From: Whalleya microplaca | Lineage: Eukaryota > Ascomycota > Sordariomycetes > Xylariales > Xylariaceae | Reading direction: 5' to 3' | Assembly (NCBI GenBank): GCA_022497155.1 | Contig: MU385710.1 | Span: forward strand, 434,001 to 498,000 | DNA length: 64,000 nucleotides | In this document: positions 47,100 through 58,855 of the stretch, in pieces | How positions within the stretch are numbered: position 1 is the first letter of the stretch | How the letters are laid out: the number at the start of each line of letters is the position of its first letter | Notes under the pieces: model-generated | What the model was told of the DNA's origin: nothing | Seen by the model: only the letters and a program-made list of their open reading frames with translations | Databases searched by the model: none | Position numbers and translations under genes: made by a program

Positions 47100-48032
47100 A
47101 TGAGATGGGGAATGCGTAAGTAGTCTCAACGGGTGTTTTCTATCTATGCTGACACCGCTTCGCAGGCCTCTTTGAGGCAGACCGAGACATGATCTTTGCT
47201 GTCTGGATAAGCAAGACCTTTGTCGGAGGCTCTGGTGAGGTGGAGCTTTCCAGAATGGTTCACCAGAGCGAGAGGATTAGGCCAATTAACGACCGACTAT
47301 TCTACCGGACCGAAGAGAATGCAGATGAGCTCGCCAATCATGTAGCCGCCATGCGCAAGGAACTCGATACCAACGGCTTGGGGTACAGGCTAATGGAATA
47401 TTGGCGAGCCTCGGAAAATTCATACGATGGAAAATATCATTTTATCCTCGTTGGCGCATTGCTAATGCGTGCCGGCGCTAAGATCAAGGAGTAAGCTCAT
47501 GTCCTATCCCACGTTGCTATCTTCACTTATTACCGTCGCATTCTCAACATGGAGGTTATTCCCATCAATGTGCTAGCACTCAAGTACAATCTGTTCGTTC
47601 ACTAGACTAGCACAAATGAACGGCGGATTAAACCACTAACTATCTGTACTCAAGCTCGGATATGCAGCACCTTCGCGAGCTAGTCCCTCAAATCAACTGC
47701 AACCCCAACGATATCATCGGCTTCCTCGACCCAGGCAGAGCCCAATTCCTCGCGGCACTGGACCATTACCAGCCCGGAACGCCTCGTTGCTTCGAAGAGC
47801 CGAGTTGCTATCGTTGTGGCAAGATCAAGGCAGATATCGGTGGACAGGGGCTGAAGAGGTGCGCTAGATGCAAGAAGGCGTTCTACTGCAACAGGGTCAG
47901 TCTGCCTTGATACCCGATATCCCCTAGTCGTGATCCGCTAACATGAAGTCATAACAGGACTGTCAGAAAGCACACTGGCTGGCGCACAAGCCGTATTGCA
48001 ACGTTCCTGAAGGACGGCCTCTGTTTTTTTAA
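47100..48032 (+). CDS. MYND zinc-finger protein, four exons
   Basis: Exons 47100-47115, 47166-47490, 47655-47895 and 47958-48032 give 218 aa. The 16-nt first exon starts at the only ATG that keeps phase with exon 2, and an upstream TAA closes that frame. The N-terminal ~110 residues (RLFEADRDMIFAVWISKTF, LMEYWRASENSYDGKYHFI) look like a small helical domain of fungal MYND proteins. The C-terminus carries a complete MYND finger: C165, C168, C183, C186, C192, C196, H200, H204 and C208, with the AHWLAHKPYC end. MYND fingers bind proline-rich partners. There is no SET domain, so a methyltransferase role is not expected. The 164-nt second intron is the least certain part. Confidence 0.75.
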
Positions 48033-49437
48033 GGAGAGAGTTGTCAGGTCACCTGACCTGCTAGGTCGTGTCCCACTTAAATCCCCAGGGATTTGAGGTC
48101 TCCCAGACACCACCAGTTGAGCTCACCGTCTTTCACACACACAAACAGTCTACACAGTAGATAGCTTCGTTCTAGAGGAATTCATGCATTTCATCAGCCA
48201 CTTCTCTCTCGGACGCATCTTAAAGCACCGTGCGACGTGTCCATTGTCTCATTATAGTTGAACAGCGTTTCCATCAATTCCAATTTATTGGTTGACTTAA
48301 CTTGACTAGAATTGACTTGAACGAGTCAATTGTGGTTTTCTTTTCTTCGAAATCGAGTCAAGTTAAAGCTAATGGTTAGAACTGACTTGATTATCATCAA
48401 TATTTTTTTACGAGTTTATTTCCCCTTATATAAGCCACATATCATAACAATGTCCTGGTGTTTTTCCTGGTATTTTTGTATTATCAGCCACACAGCCACA
48501 CATGCCCTACATATATATACTACCATCCTTGCTGCCTTTTTAAGAACTGACCACTATCACGTTCGTCAGCCTCTGTTAACAATTTTGCTGTATCATGTCA
48601 TCCTTGGGAAGAGCCAACCCTGCCCGCGAAGCATTGGGATTGAATGAATAGACTACTTGATTACAAGCCGGCGTTTTTTTTTGTCAGGTTTGACATTGCC
48701 TACCCACAAGACCTCGAACATATCCTGATTGTTTGTGGTAACAATCTGCAGATCACAAAGGGCTTCGCGAATACGGAGTACGAAATTATGGTTTACAGAA
48801 ATCTAACCGACTAATCAGCCAATATATAGTCGAATAGGTGGCCAGAGACGTCGTCCTTGTTGGGCTTTCTGTCTCTCAATTTCACCGTGTCGCACAGCAT
48901 ACTATTGAAGATGACATATCCCGATCTTGGCATATCACTGAGGCTTCAAGCATCGACCAATCCATGTCACCTTTCCCCGCTATCCCACGCTACTTCAGTC
49001 ATTGGATGCTATGCTGTAGCGATGGCCAATAGACTCGGGTGCTTCTACGTGGTATTAGCAAGTTGGATGCATTGGCTTTGTATATGTGACTCTAGTTCAG
49101 CTGACTCGCAAATAAGCTTATACTAATACCATTCCTTCCGCTGAGACCCTGTCGTGCTCGTGATACCTCGTATCTACAGTCGAAGTTAAGGATGTTGCGG
49201 TACGGGAATGGTGGTGGTATCTTATCGTGTGGTCTTCGATGGACGAGCCGAATCTTACCGGCTCTAGACTGCATTGTGCAACCATCCTTAGAATATGACT
49301 GGAACCTCTTAAATAAATCCGGATTACTATCATCCTCATTGGATATTTTACAAAGTACTTAACCTTCAATTCCAAGCGAACTTTCCACAAAATCGGCTGT
49401 AGTACGGCTTCGGCTGCTCGAGTCCTTGGTTGTCAAA
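48033..49437. other. Intergenic with repeat traces
   Basis: An imperfect inverted repeat (TTAACTTGACTAG at ~48297 against CGAGTCAAGTTAA at ~48354) and another CCTTATATAAGCCACA at 48424-48439. No gene supported. Confidence 0.5.
48295..48368. repeat. Imperfect inverted repeat
   Basis: Arms of about 13 bases related to CTTAACTTGACT, separated by ~45 bases rich in GACTTGA variants. Seen directly; probably a decayed element end. Confidence 0.4.
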
Positions 49438-51515
49438 ATGTTGTCTCACCCAGTCCACTCGGTTGCGCTGACGATATTGGGGCTGACTACCGCGAAGGCG
49501 CTTGTCGCCGTTGGCTGTCTTGGTGTAGTATTCCATAGGCTCTACTTCATCCGCGGCGAGCACCATTTGAATGGACCTTTGTATTTGCAAATTTGGCTCC
49601 TTGTTACCGTGCTCTTGACCTCTGCCATTTACTTTGCAAACTCCTACGAACTGGAATATTATGATGGTGGAACTGGCTCTCAGGTGTTCTTGACATCTGT
49701 CCTTCTCAACTGTTCTTTCTTTGGCTTCTTGTTCGGAAGCATGGCCGTGTACCGACTCCTTGAACATCCGCTCAGGGGCTTCCATGGGCCTCAATTAGCT
49801 GCACTGTCGAAATTATGGCATTTCTGGCATATGTTCATAACTTCAAACCACATCTTCCTCGACGATCTTTATCGGAAATACGGTGGCATTATCCGGACCG
49901 GTATGTCTTATCTCTCACAACCGTAACATTTTGCGCCATTAGATCGTCTGTCTATCACCTCACAGTAATGCGTAAATTGTAATCAGAAAGAGCTATAAAG
50001 GCAATGGAGGTCGACATGATGCCCTTGTTGACATCGTGAAGGTCCCCAGGAACTTACAGTCGTCGACCCAGCTGTCTGGCAAGCCGTCAGTGGCATGGGA
50101 ACAACATGCATCAAAAGCCCATGGTACGACCAATTATGGCCGTACGTGTGCCTGATGTCATTACGCACCAAATATGGATATGCGCCACGTCGAAAGCGAT
50201 GGGACGAAGCTCTTGGGCTTTCTGCCACAGGTATGCTTTGGATTGTGTACACTATTGTTAACTCAGACTTATGGTGCTCTTTCCAGACCTATCTAACAAG
50301 GCGTGCCAAATTCATCACTTCGCATCACTGCTCCTTAGGCACATCCAAGCATCTGACGGGAATCCAATCAATGTCACCCTTTGGTTCCACAATTTCGCCT
50401 TTGATGTCATAGGTGACCTGGCCTTTGGGCACTCATTTTCGCTGATTGATGACTTCGCTTCAATCAACAGACATCACTACACACCTACCTTACTCTCCCA
50501 AGGCATATCCATGCTGGGGTACTTCACGCCAGCCCCTTGGACAACGCGTCTCTGTGCTGTTATGGCCCCCTATGTCCCCTTAATCTCTCAGAAATGGAAC
50601 AGAATACTAGATTGGGCCGCCGACATATGTGACGCGAGGCTAGCTAAGGCTGTCAGTGACAAGGAGAGCCAAGCCGGTGCTTTCTCCCGCTTCACCGTCT
50701 CGGCCCACCGAGACAACGACCGAGACTCGCTAGACCGCCTCGCGCTGTACGGTGACGCGCTTCTGATGACTGTTGCGGGAAGCCACACTACGACGACGAC
50801 ATTGACGATGTTGTTTTATGAGCTTTCCCGTCGGAAGGAGTTACAAGAACAGGTGCGGAAGGAGATCGCAGCGGCCGGAGTTATGATAGCGAATGAAAGC
50901 GGAACCGGGCTTAATAGTGAAGTGGACGTCACAGCCCTAGAAAGGCTCCCGTTCCTGAACGCGTGTATCGATGAGGCCTTGAGATTGTATCCTCCTGTGC
51001 CCACGGGCGGGATCAGGCAAACTGTACAGAAGGGAATCAGAGTAGGAGATGCGTGGATTCCGCCGCAGACGATGACTGTGGCTCCACGGTGGTCTATCGG
51101 ACGACGTAAGTTGTCTCTTACCTCCACCAATCAGTCTGTATCACTGACAATATTGAAATAGTGGAAACCGCGTTAACGGAGCCAAACGAGTTCGTTCCAG
51201 AGAGATGGACAACCAAACGCAACATGGTAAAGGATGCGCGGGCCTTCAATGCCTTTGGAACTGGTTTGTCTTTCGCTGCCGTTATCTCTCAGGGGTACCT
51301 GCTAACACGGAGTAGGGAGACATATATGCCCAGGGAAACAGCTCGGGCTGATGGAAGTCCGCATGGTAACTGTCATGATAATTTCGAATTTCGAGGTTGC
51401 GATTTCTCCGACAGAGAAGAGGAAAAGCCGCGTCGTGGACGAATTTAGAGATGGATTCACTGGCACGCCTGGGACTTTGGAGCTGGTCTTCACGCCCCTT
51501 TCGAGGTTCGCATAG
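49438..51515 (+). CDS. Cytochrome P450 monooxygenase, complete, five exons
   Basis: Exons 49438-49900, 50042-50230, 50287-51105, 51162-51263 and 51316-51515 give 590 aa. Every junction keeps phase, and the last intron splits the heme loop (FGTG|RHICPG). Landmarks in order: three N-terminal hydrophobic segments (residues ~8-110), a YGGIIRTGPQELTVVDP block, helix I AGSHTTTT at 381-388, EALR (EXXR) at 447-450, PERW at 503-506 and FGTGRHICPGKQ with heme Cys529. The protein is an ER-anchored monooxygenase that would need CPR as partner; the multi-helix anchor is shared with several fungal secondary-metabolism P450s. Substrate unknown. The last exon is short and lies in a frame different from the long open frames around it, so it could be missed. 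No metabolite backbone gene is visible nearby. Confidence 0.85.
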
Positions 51516-53103
51516 GGTAGTCTCCAAGAAAGAAGCCTTATCCGGAGGTTTGGGAGATGTTGAGGATAGAGTAATCTGGAACCAAGTTCGTAATCCATCT
51601 ATGTGGTATGATCCGTGATAGTGTGTATGTAGGCATTAAGCAAAGTGCCACTACATCCAGTACTACGATGTCTGGTCCTATGCAGGAAGGCCTGATTAGT
51701 GCTAGTCTTACTACAAAAACTACTGTAGCGGCTCAGTCTAACAACTCTTGCGACTATTGATATATCACTAGTCGCGACTAGAGACTCTGCGTGAAATGAA
51801 CTAGGGGTACATGAAGTTCATGGAGCCCTTAGTCAATAACCAAAAGAACTTTGTTATTAGGGGACTATAACTAGCTGGTATTTCTGTTTTTCAGCATTGG
51901 TAGTAACTGCCAGTGAGTTCCACCACTTTTGAATGCCCTGAACAGTTCACTTTTCAGCGTAGAGACTTCGAGCAGATCCCGCGACAATCTACCCAGTGTC
52001 CTGTCCAAAGACTCACGATCCACCATTTGGAGATCAGGTTTTGTATTCCGTATGGCTTGCAGTTGGGTCGGGTTCGGTTGTGTAGTAGATCCTAAATAGT
52101 AATCTAGCTTTGCACGATCCCAGAAGGTCAAGCCCCAGTAATTCGCACAGGTATATGAGGAACGCAATCTCCTGAGATATGTGAAAGGTCCATCTAGATG
52201 TACTATTCGAGGAGCATAGCCATCCATGTATCTCGCGGGCTATAATCGTCTGAAGGATAGTCGACCAAGATATGGTCAAGGTTGAGACTCAATATTGTAG
52301 GAGCAGCGGATATTAGCCATAGCTTATCACCTTATTGATTCCAGGCATTGAGCCGGGCATTCTATTTGGACTGCCACATGAAGTAGCGGAGTGCGATGTC
52401 CGTAGCTTGCTTATGTCCTGGGCACTCCAGTCGGTTTTGGTAGTGTAACACCCTCGGTCCCTTGGGTGAGAAGTTTGCACTAAAAGGAGAACATGTCGGG
52501 AGGGTTACAAGGCCACGGAAGGTGAATATACGAAGATGAAACGTGGACGAGCAGGCAGGTTGAACTTGCTGATCGAGGTTGCTGATCCTAGCTGATAATA
52601 TAGTGTCAAGGAGAGGCGAGAAGGCTACTGATCCAGGTGGATGGGATTGCCCGCCAAGGTGGGAAATGAGATTCTTAGTCAGAAGGCAATTGGGAAAGAT
52701 GCAGCTATTAACCAGGCAGCCCAGGCAGTTGATGTCGCCCGAGGAAAAAGGTGTATTGTATCACTCCCAAGCTAGAGCCAGACAATGAGACTACATAGTG
52801 CAAGAGTCATGTAGAAATAGGCATTCAATAGCAAACAAAAAAAGGCTATGTTTGCTAAAATTTAGAGATAATTGGGCATACAATCACTGAGTGGGGTATA
52901 TGGAGCATACAAACGGGTGTACGAACAAAGGACAGGCTTACCTTATAAGCCACACACACTAGTCTAGGATCCCTGATTCCTCCATCTTCAATACAACACA
53001 TTACACTCATTACTACCTATCTCACTGAGTGAGCATGCGTGCATTTGATTTTTGAACTTGCTGTTTTAATAAATCGAACGAACTGATTATGCCATAAGTA
53101 ACT
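51516..53103. other. Intergenic, possible coding relic
   Basis: A perfect 14-base palindrome (CTAGTCGCGACTAG) lies at 51768-51781. The minus strand at 51871-52280 has open stretches in two frames (SHISQEIAFLIYLCELLGLD in one) that may be a decayed gene, not established. CCTTATAAGCCACACA at 52941 resembles the repeat at 46217. Confidence 0.4.
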
Positions 53104-54651
53104 CTACATCCGGCCACGCGAGTATCTAAACCCTGTCTCAATCCACCGCCCAGCGATATCATTTTGCATCAGATGGGGATCTGGAGTTCGGAATTGAAGG
53201 TCCAGTCTGCCTTGATATAAGGTCCGATTAATCACCCTCTGTGCCTTGCCCCAGGACAGAAAGGTGCCGAGTCCATCAAAGGGGCGGTTAGAAAGACGCA
53301 GCTTCTCGATGCTATCCGTCATTCGGGCAATACCCACTCCATTGAGAGAACAAGTATTAGTTTGGAAAGGCGACGTACTTTCCTTTTCCCTCGTTGCGAA
53401 AACGATCGGTGTCGTTTCGGGTCGCATGACCAACCAGACTGGTTTCTTGCGGTGACCAATATCTACTACTAGATTGTACAGGGTGCCATGGAGGTCGTAT
53501 TTGTTCTTGCCTTTCCGTCGGAGGAAAAGCTGGCCCAAATCGTATATATATCGAGGTGGGTTATTTCGTTTCTGCCATGCCTGGATACCCGAAATGTCAC
53601 TTTCACGGCCGGGGAAATGCTTGATCTTCAGTTCCAGTACACGCACTTCACTTAGACCAATTGTTTCAAGCGCTAACCGTCGATTAGGAATCGACACCAA
53701 AGGGTGGTCCATGATGTAAGACGCAGTTCCGCCGCCCCTTAGTATATAATCGACATCGAACATTGGGAAGGTGTTCGAGTCACAGAATAGGATACTTTCG
53801 CGGAGGAAAGTACGATGGTCTAGCTCACCAAGTGCTTTCAGATGCTCTAAATTGGTGCTATCCATATTCCTGAGAACCTGCTCGAGGCCGCGAGATGTAA
53901 GGGATGGTTGGTCGATATGCTTTCCTGCCTTCAAATCGAGCCCAGGTGTCGCAACTGCACTGTAGAAGGATCTTGAAGTTGGAATGTGCTTAGAAACATC
54001 AGAGGTGGAGGCGTTGTCAATTTCATATGCAAAATTCATGGAAAATTTCTCGTCTAATGAGCTTTGGTTAATACTTGGTGCATTCTGAGAGGGCATGAAT
54101 GTCCTTGAGCTTGTTTCACGAGGGTCTTGGACAAATGGATCGCTTGGGAAGGAGCTGTAATCGGTCAAGTTCTTTGCAAGCTTCTCTAAGTTCTCAATGC
54201 GTTGAGTCAAGTCATCAACTCTGGTATCATGGGCCTGATCTTTGCCGTTGTGAACCTTAGCTTCGAGTGCTGCAATGGAAACTATGTTTTGCTGTGAATG
54301 TAAAGACTGCGAGTCAAGTTCGTCCTTAAGGTTCTCTGCTATGATACGAAGCTCGTGTATTGATTGATTTTGGCCATCGACAATTTTTTGCAAAGTATTC
54401 ACATGCTCATGTTGATTAGCGGGGGAGGGTTGATTCACTGGCTCAACCTTAGATGTTTCTCCGCCGTCGTCGTCGTTGTTGTTGTCGTCGTCGCTGATCG
54501 TGATGTACTGACTAATATTGGGCTTGGGCTGAACGTTATTGGTGCCATTTGAGTAGTCAGCATCCAGCTTCTGTTGCTTCTCTTTATCCCTGTGTTGTGA
54601 AATATTCTTGATCACATCGTCATACTTCCGCTTGTGGCCTTGCAGCGCCAT
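53104..54651 (-). CDS. Unrecognised coiled-coil protein
   Basis: Minus strand, single exon, 515 aa from the ATG at 54651 (MALQGHKRKYDD). Upstream in-frame ATGs at 54777 exist, but the leader they add looks like 5' UTR. A basic start is followed by an acidic DDDNNNDDDG patch, then a coiled coil at ~80-160 (TLQKIVDGQNQSIHELRIIA; DDLTQRIENLEKLAKNL), a polar linker, and a ~270-residue folded C-terminal region (TFPMFDVDYILRGGG, RVLELKIKHFPGRE, YDLGQLFLRRKGK, GTFLSWGKAQRVINRTLYQG). The C-terminal part has the look of a family-specific domain, but I do not recognise it. No signal peptide or membrane segment. Confidence 0.65.
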   Translation of the reverse strand: MALQGHKRKYDDVIKNISQHRDKEKQQKLDADYSNGTNNVQPKPNISQYITISDDDNNNDDDGGETSKVEPVNQPSPANQHEHVNTLQKIVDGQNQSIHELRIIAENLKDELDSQSLHSQQNIVSIAALEAKVHNGKDQAHDTRVDDLTQRIENLEKLAKNLTDYSSFPSDPFVQDPRETSSRTFMPSQNAPSINQSSLDEKFSMNFAYEIDNASTSDVSKHIPTSRSFYSAVATPGLDLKAGKHIDQPSLTSRGLEQVLRNMDSTNLEHLKALGELDHRTFLRESILFCDSNTFPMFDVDYILRGGGTASYIMDHPLVSIPNRRLALETIGLSEVRVLELKIKHFPGRESDISGIQAWQKRNNPPRYIYDLGQLFLRRKGKNKYDLHGTLYNLVVDIGHRKKPVWLVMRPETTPIVFATREKESTSPFQTNTCSLNGVGIARMTDSIEKLRLSNRPFDGLGTFLSWGKAQRVINRTLYQGRLDLQFRTPDPHLMQNDIAGRWIETGFRYSRGRM

Positions 54652-55157
54652 ACTGATTAGGAAAGAAGAGGCCCCAGATCTGTGCTGAAGTAGCACTTGG
54701 ATAGGTGAAAGAAAAGTGACATAAGGATTAGACCTGGACCCGTACCTATGTAGTTTGTCACAATTTGATAGTTGCATAAAATTATTATACTAGTAGAATA
54801 TTGTTTTAAGTACTGCTGGTGAATGCTCATTCCATTCACTTTGCTTTCTATTGTTTGATCTTAATCCATTCAATGCCAGTCAAGGCAACAACGTGTGCTG
54901 GTACGTATAGACACAAATTTTCCATGCACAAACTCCTAATTATTTTCCCCCTCCATTTGCAACCACATTTGTGATTTCAACCTCATCTGCACCCTCCGCA
55001 CCCTTCATCTGGTTCCTTTTACTTTTTCTTGCCTTTGCAAGAGGAAAGCAGCCCACCTGGTCTTGACTCTGCACTCTCAACGTCATATTCTCAACGGCGT
55101 ATTCACCACGTCCGACTCAGATATTTCAAGAACCAATCGAAACACCCGACCGTCGCA
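54652..55157. other. Bidirectional promoter
   Basis: Separates the minus-strand coiled-coil gene from the plus-strand F-box gene; the plus side is CT-rich just before the ATG. No gene. Confidence 0.5.
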
Positions 55158-56995
55158 ATGGAGCAACTTCCCGCCGAGATTCTCATCGATATATTCACAT
55201 ACCTCCCCCATCAGTCAGCTCTAGCAGCTCGGCGTGTGAACAGATATGTTGGTGATTGCGCAGCTTCTGCTGCATTTCGCCATATTTCCATAAGGGATGT
55301 TAGCTACACAACTCGAGTCATTCGCATTGCAAAATCTCCCCACCTCCGGCCTCTAGTCAAGGAGATAACTATCAGTCGACAGAGTCGGAGCAGGGACTTC
55401 TACTTCTCCCTTGCTTTGGCTCACCTGGTTCTCTTCAGAAATCTGAATAAAATCAACATCAGATTTAAGGACCAGCCTTCCTGGCCCATGGCTACTAGCA
55501 GAGGAAATAATATGTATCGGCAAAAGCCAGGATATGAGGACGATGTGTATTTTATATTGGCTGTTGTGTTCAAGTACCTGGCAGGGAATTGGAGCCCGAC
55601 ATGGCAGCACGACCTCCAGAAAAACTTAAAGTTGCATTATATACCCGATACTCTTGCAGCGTTCCAGTCTATTCCACTAGCCGAGATTGAACAGGAGCCG
55701 ATCCACCTCAGAGCCCTGACAATATTCAATGTCGCCGAAAATAATGACCCCCGCCTCGTTTCCTCGAAAGAGTTCAAGCGCGTCATCGAGTCCAAGAGCA
55801 TTCGAGAACTAAAGATGCTCGTCTTGAGCGACCAGATACGGACGTCGATGGATTATCATCCGTCGGAAAATACCGAGACCGATTTCTTTGAACATCTACC
55901 GAGAACCTGGTTTCGCCCTTCGATGGCCCAGCATCTCCAAGTCTTGTCTCTATTCGCGCACGATTACTGGGGCTGGAATCCAAAAATGGGTATGTATAAG
56001 TCAATGCTACATGCCCTTGTACCTACGTTCTGAACAACAGACTTTCCCCTTTCCCGGGTTTCCCGGAAGCCATGAGTTTACACGATTTAGTCTCATGACT
56101 CACCTCATCTCTAGAACTCTGGGTGTAAAAATACTGACACTTTGGTATACAGACTTCCGGACTGTTAATCCCGGAAAAGATATCAAGTCAGGTTTCCCGA
56201 GTCTCCGAGTTCTGGCATTGGGTAAGTATGTATTCAGCCACCAATGGCAGGTCGATTGGATCGCCTCACTTGGTTCCGATAACGGCCGAGGCGGTCTACG
56301 CGAGTTATATCTGGATGACTGCCCCATCATGTGGGAAGCAATTGTCGATGGCCCTCTAAGCGAAGGAGACATCACATACACGGCACCAGACGGGCAAGAG
56401 TTTCACATTTCCAATGAGAAATACCCTGTCTATCGATATTGTAAGTCAACAGCCATAGCACCTACTATGTATCAAGTCACCTACATAGTAAGATCACTGA
56501 CTAGTTTCAGCTGAGTATCCCCCGCGCTATAAAGAATATCCGTACACCTTCGACCTACGATGGCATCACGTACTTTCTCAATGGAGCGCAAGTATGCCTA
56601 GTCTCGGGGTCTTCAAAATGGGCTACGGAAATTGGGAGCACACGACCGGTGCTGCACTCGGACCGCGACACCGAAGACAAGTGATTCAGCCAAACTCTCT
56701 TCATGGCGGAGCATTCCTCGACTACGACTGCCCATCTCCCAATCCCTCTAGGCCTAGAAATACCCTTGGCCTGAGCGTGGGCCTGCAGCAGAAGCCGGAG
56801 CAAGTATTACAGTACGTTGCGTTCAGTTGCCAGAACAGGAATAAACCTTGGATTGGGAAAGACGATCGTCAGTATATGCTGTCAAAAGGTCTCTATTTCC
56901 AATACGAACAAAGACGGAAGTTGGACAGTCAAGCGCTCAGTGAGCTGGAGCAGAAGGTGGAGCAGCGGAAGAAGTCGCCGCACTCAGGTACCTAA
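55158..56995 (+). CDS. F-box protein, three exons
   Basis: Exons 55158-55989, 56153-56440 and 56511-56995 give 534 aa. The F-box is at residues 2-40 (EQLPAEILIDIFTYLPHQSALAA), followed by a fungal F-box-associated repeat-like region: LVKEITISRQS, HLQVLSLFAHDYWGWNPKM, FPSLRVLALGKYVF and LRELYLDDCPIMW, leucine-rich in spacing. The first intron is 163 nt: GTATGT at 55990 and TACAG at 56151 join PKM to DFRTVNP, the usual family wording. An AG at ~56038 would add an in-frame alternative exon. The protein would connect to Skp1/Cul1 ubiquitin ligases; the target is unknown. The C-terminal tail is a charged helix. Confidence 0.75.
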
Positions 56996-57075
56996 GTCAA
57001 GGTAATCATTGTGACGGCTCAAGGAAGGAGGTGGCGCGTGCTGGGGAATAGGTGTGTATTACTGTAAAGTAATAA

Positions 57076-57140
57076 GGTGAGGAGCAAAAGGTCAGCCAAA
57101 TGGTTGTGTGACAGCTCTGACCTGAGAAAACCTCCTCACC
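57076..57140. repeat. Fold-back element 1
   Basis: Perfect outer arms GGTGAGGAG/CTCCTCACC and inner arms AGGTCAG/CTGACCT, nested symmetrically over 65 bases. Directly visible; MITE-like or a strong RNA hairpin. Confidence 0.7.
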
Positions 57141-57180
57141 TGCTTATCTAATCTAGCTGACTAAGCCTGTGGTTCAACAG

Positions 57181-57267
57181 GTCACGTGTGAGGGGCATAG
57201 TGGGGTGTGTAGCAGCTAGAGGGAGCTACAGGGACCTTACAGCACCCCACAGGCCCTGTGCAGTGAC
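57181..57267. repeat. Fold-back element 2
   Basis: Ends GTCAC/GTGAC with an inner stem TGGGGTG (57201-57207) / CACCCCA (57243-57249) and a central GTAGC-AGCTAC stem. It lies 40 bases after fold-back 1, so both may be halves of one element. Confidence 0.6.
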
Positions 57268-57650
57268 AATCATCATGTGGACAACGGTGAAGCAGCACAC
57301 AGATCACTGTAGATTACAATACATATACAAATGCCTAAAGAAACCCGTTTTGCTCATAATTTTGCAGTGATGTGAACTGGTATGAAATAGCACATGCAAG
57401 AGGATCTCAGAACAGTTTTATCTCGTCCCTTAATAGGAGTTGGGAAGACAAACTTAAATTGGCATCACTCATGTTGAAATACAGGCTTAATACTTAGATT
57501 GACTTGAGTGGCAGATGGCCTGTTATATACACAATGCTACTACATGCCTTGTACTTAACCAGTCCTTGGCTAAATTCAACAACCAATATAACCATCTCCT
57601 TTACCTAGAAAGGTTGCTGAAAGAACCACTTGGAGTTATATCCTCACGCA

Positions 57651-57705
57651 GTGACAATTTACATATACAGGCGGCTGCCATATGTGGGCCCGCATCCAGC
57701 CTTAT
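57651..57705 (+). repeat. Dispersed repeat, copy C
   Basis: CATATACAGGCGG identical to copy B, then GCCATATG, GCCCGCATC and CAGCC in the same order. Confidence 0.55.
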
Positions 57706-58035
57706 TCATACCTTATACCAATATTGTTGGATAGTATGAGACCTAGCGGCAGATTATCTTTAATTCATCATCAGTCACTACGCAAGGTGTATTTTCTTCA
57801 CATTCCTCGATCAGATACGTAAGAATAGCCCCCGACTACCAATGTACGAGTCCGGTGTTAGGATCATCGGTGGCTCTCAAGCATTAGTAAAATACCTCTA
57901 ATATTGTATTGTGGTAGGGGCAATGATTGAAGATTGGTATGCGACAAAAGGATATTCAAGTTCAGGGCTTATCTAAGAGGGACACGGCCGTTAGGATTGA
58001 GGTCCGTGAAAACTCATTTCTTCGCCTCCAGGTGT

Positions 58036-58110
58036 TAACATAAGCCCTATAGGGCTGAGGGTAATAGGGGCAAATGTATGGCCGCCGCCTATACATGTAT
58101 ACATAAGGGA
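58036..58110 (-). repeat. Dispersed repeat, copy D (inverted)
   Basis: Reverse strand reads CATGTATAGGCGGCGGCCATA and then TCAGCCCTATAGGGC, the two blocks of copy B. Confidence 0.55.
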
Positions 58111-58514
58111 TTCTGCCACCTTCCTATATCTTTACCTTGCACTCACTAATCAAGTCGTTATGTTCCCCATTACTTTGTACCATATTTATAACAGCCCAGC
58201 TATGCTAGCTGACCGTCGGTATACAGTAGAGTTCTATGAGCTAGTAAGAAGTCTCATACTAACAGGCACTGTTAAAGTCTCCCCCATCCAAAGTTCAAGA
58301 TAATGAATTGCAGAGAAGCGGTATATAGGGGCATTTAAGGAACACAGATAAACCAACCCAGGGCAGAAATTAGTTTATCATTCAATATGAACACAGTCTC
58401 GTTCTTCATGCTTGGTTAACTACCACAAGCGATCGGCATAGCAGAAAGTCTGCAGTAGAACCAAACATAGTAGTCTTTGCTTTCTCATAAATCAAAGTCA
58501 TAGGATTAGGACCT

Positions 58515-58537
58515 CTCGTTCTCGTTCTCGTTCTCGG
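58515..58537. repeat. CTCGTT microsatellite
   Basis: Three to four hexamer units, directly visible. Confidence 0.75.
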
Positions 58538-58855
58538 TACGGATGTATGTTGGGCTGAGCCACTCCATTCAGAGCAAGACTGCGTTACCAACACTCTATC
58601 TTGGCAGAACCCTATTGGTTGAAAGCCTACCAACACTATTCTGCTGACTGACTGGGATGCACCATAAGCTATCACCTGGTGCAGAAGCGGCGATTGATGT
58701 GCTGCCTTGCATTCATGGATATCCTGACTCTAGCCATGTTGGATATGGAATGAAGCCTACAACTTTCTGCACTCGTGGCGCATACGAGAGCTTCCGAATT
58801 TCTCTCATATTGTATCCTGATTCGAACTTTTAAACTTCATTCATTTTATGCCACT

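Larger units (their letters stand above)
56996..58855. other. Intergenic, repeat-rich
   Basis: Contains two fold-back sequences (57076-57140, 57181-57267), two dispersed-repeat copies (57651-57705, and 58036-58110 in reverse) and a CTCGTT microsatellite at ~58515-58537. No supported gene. Confidence 0.5.
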
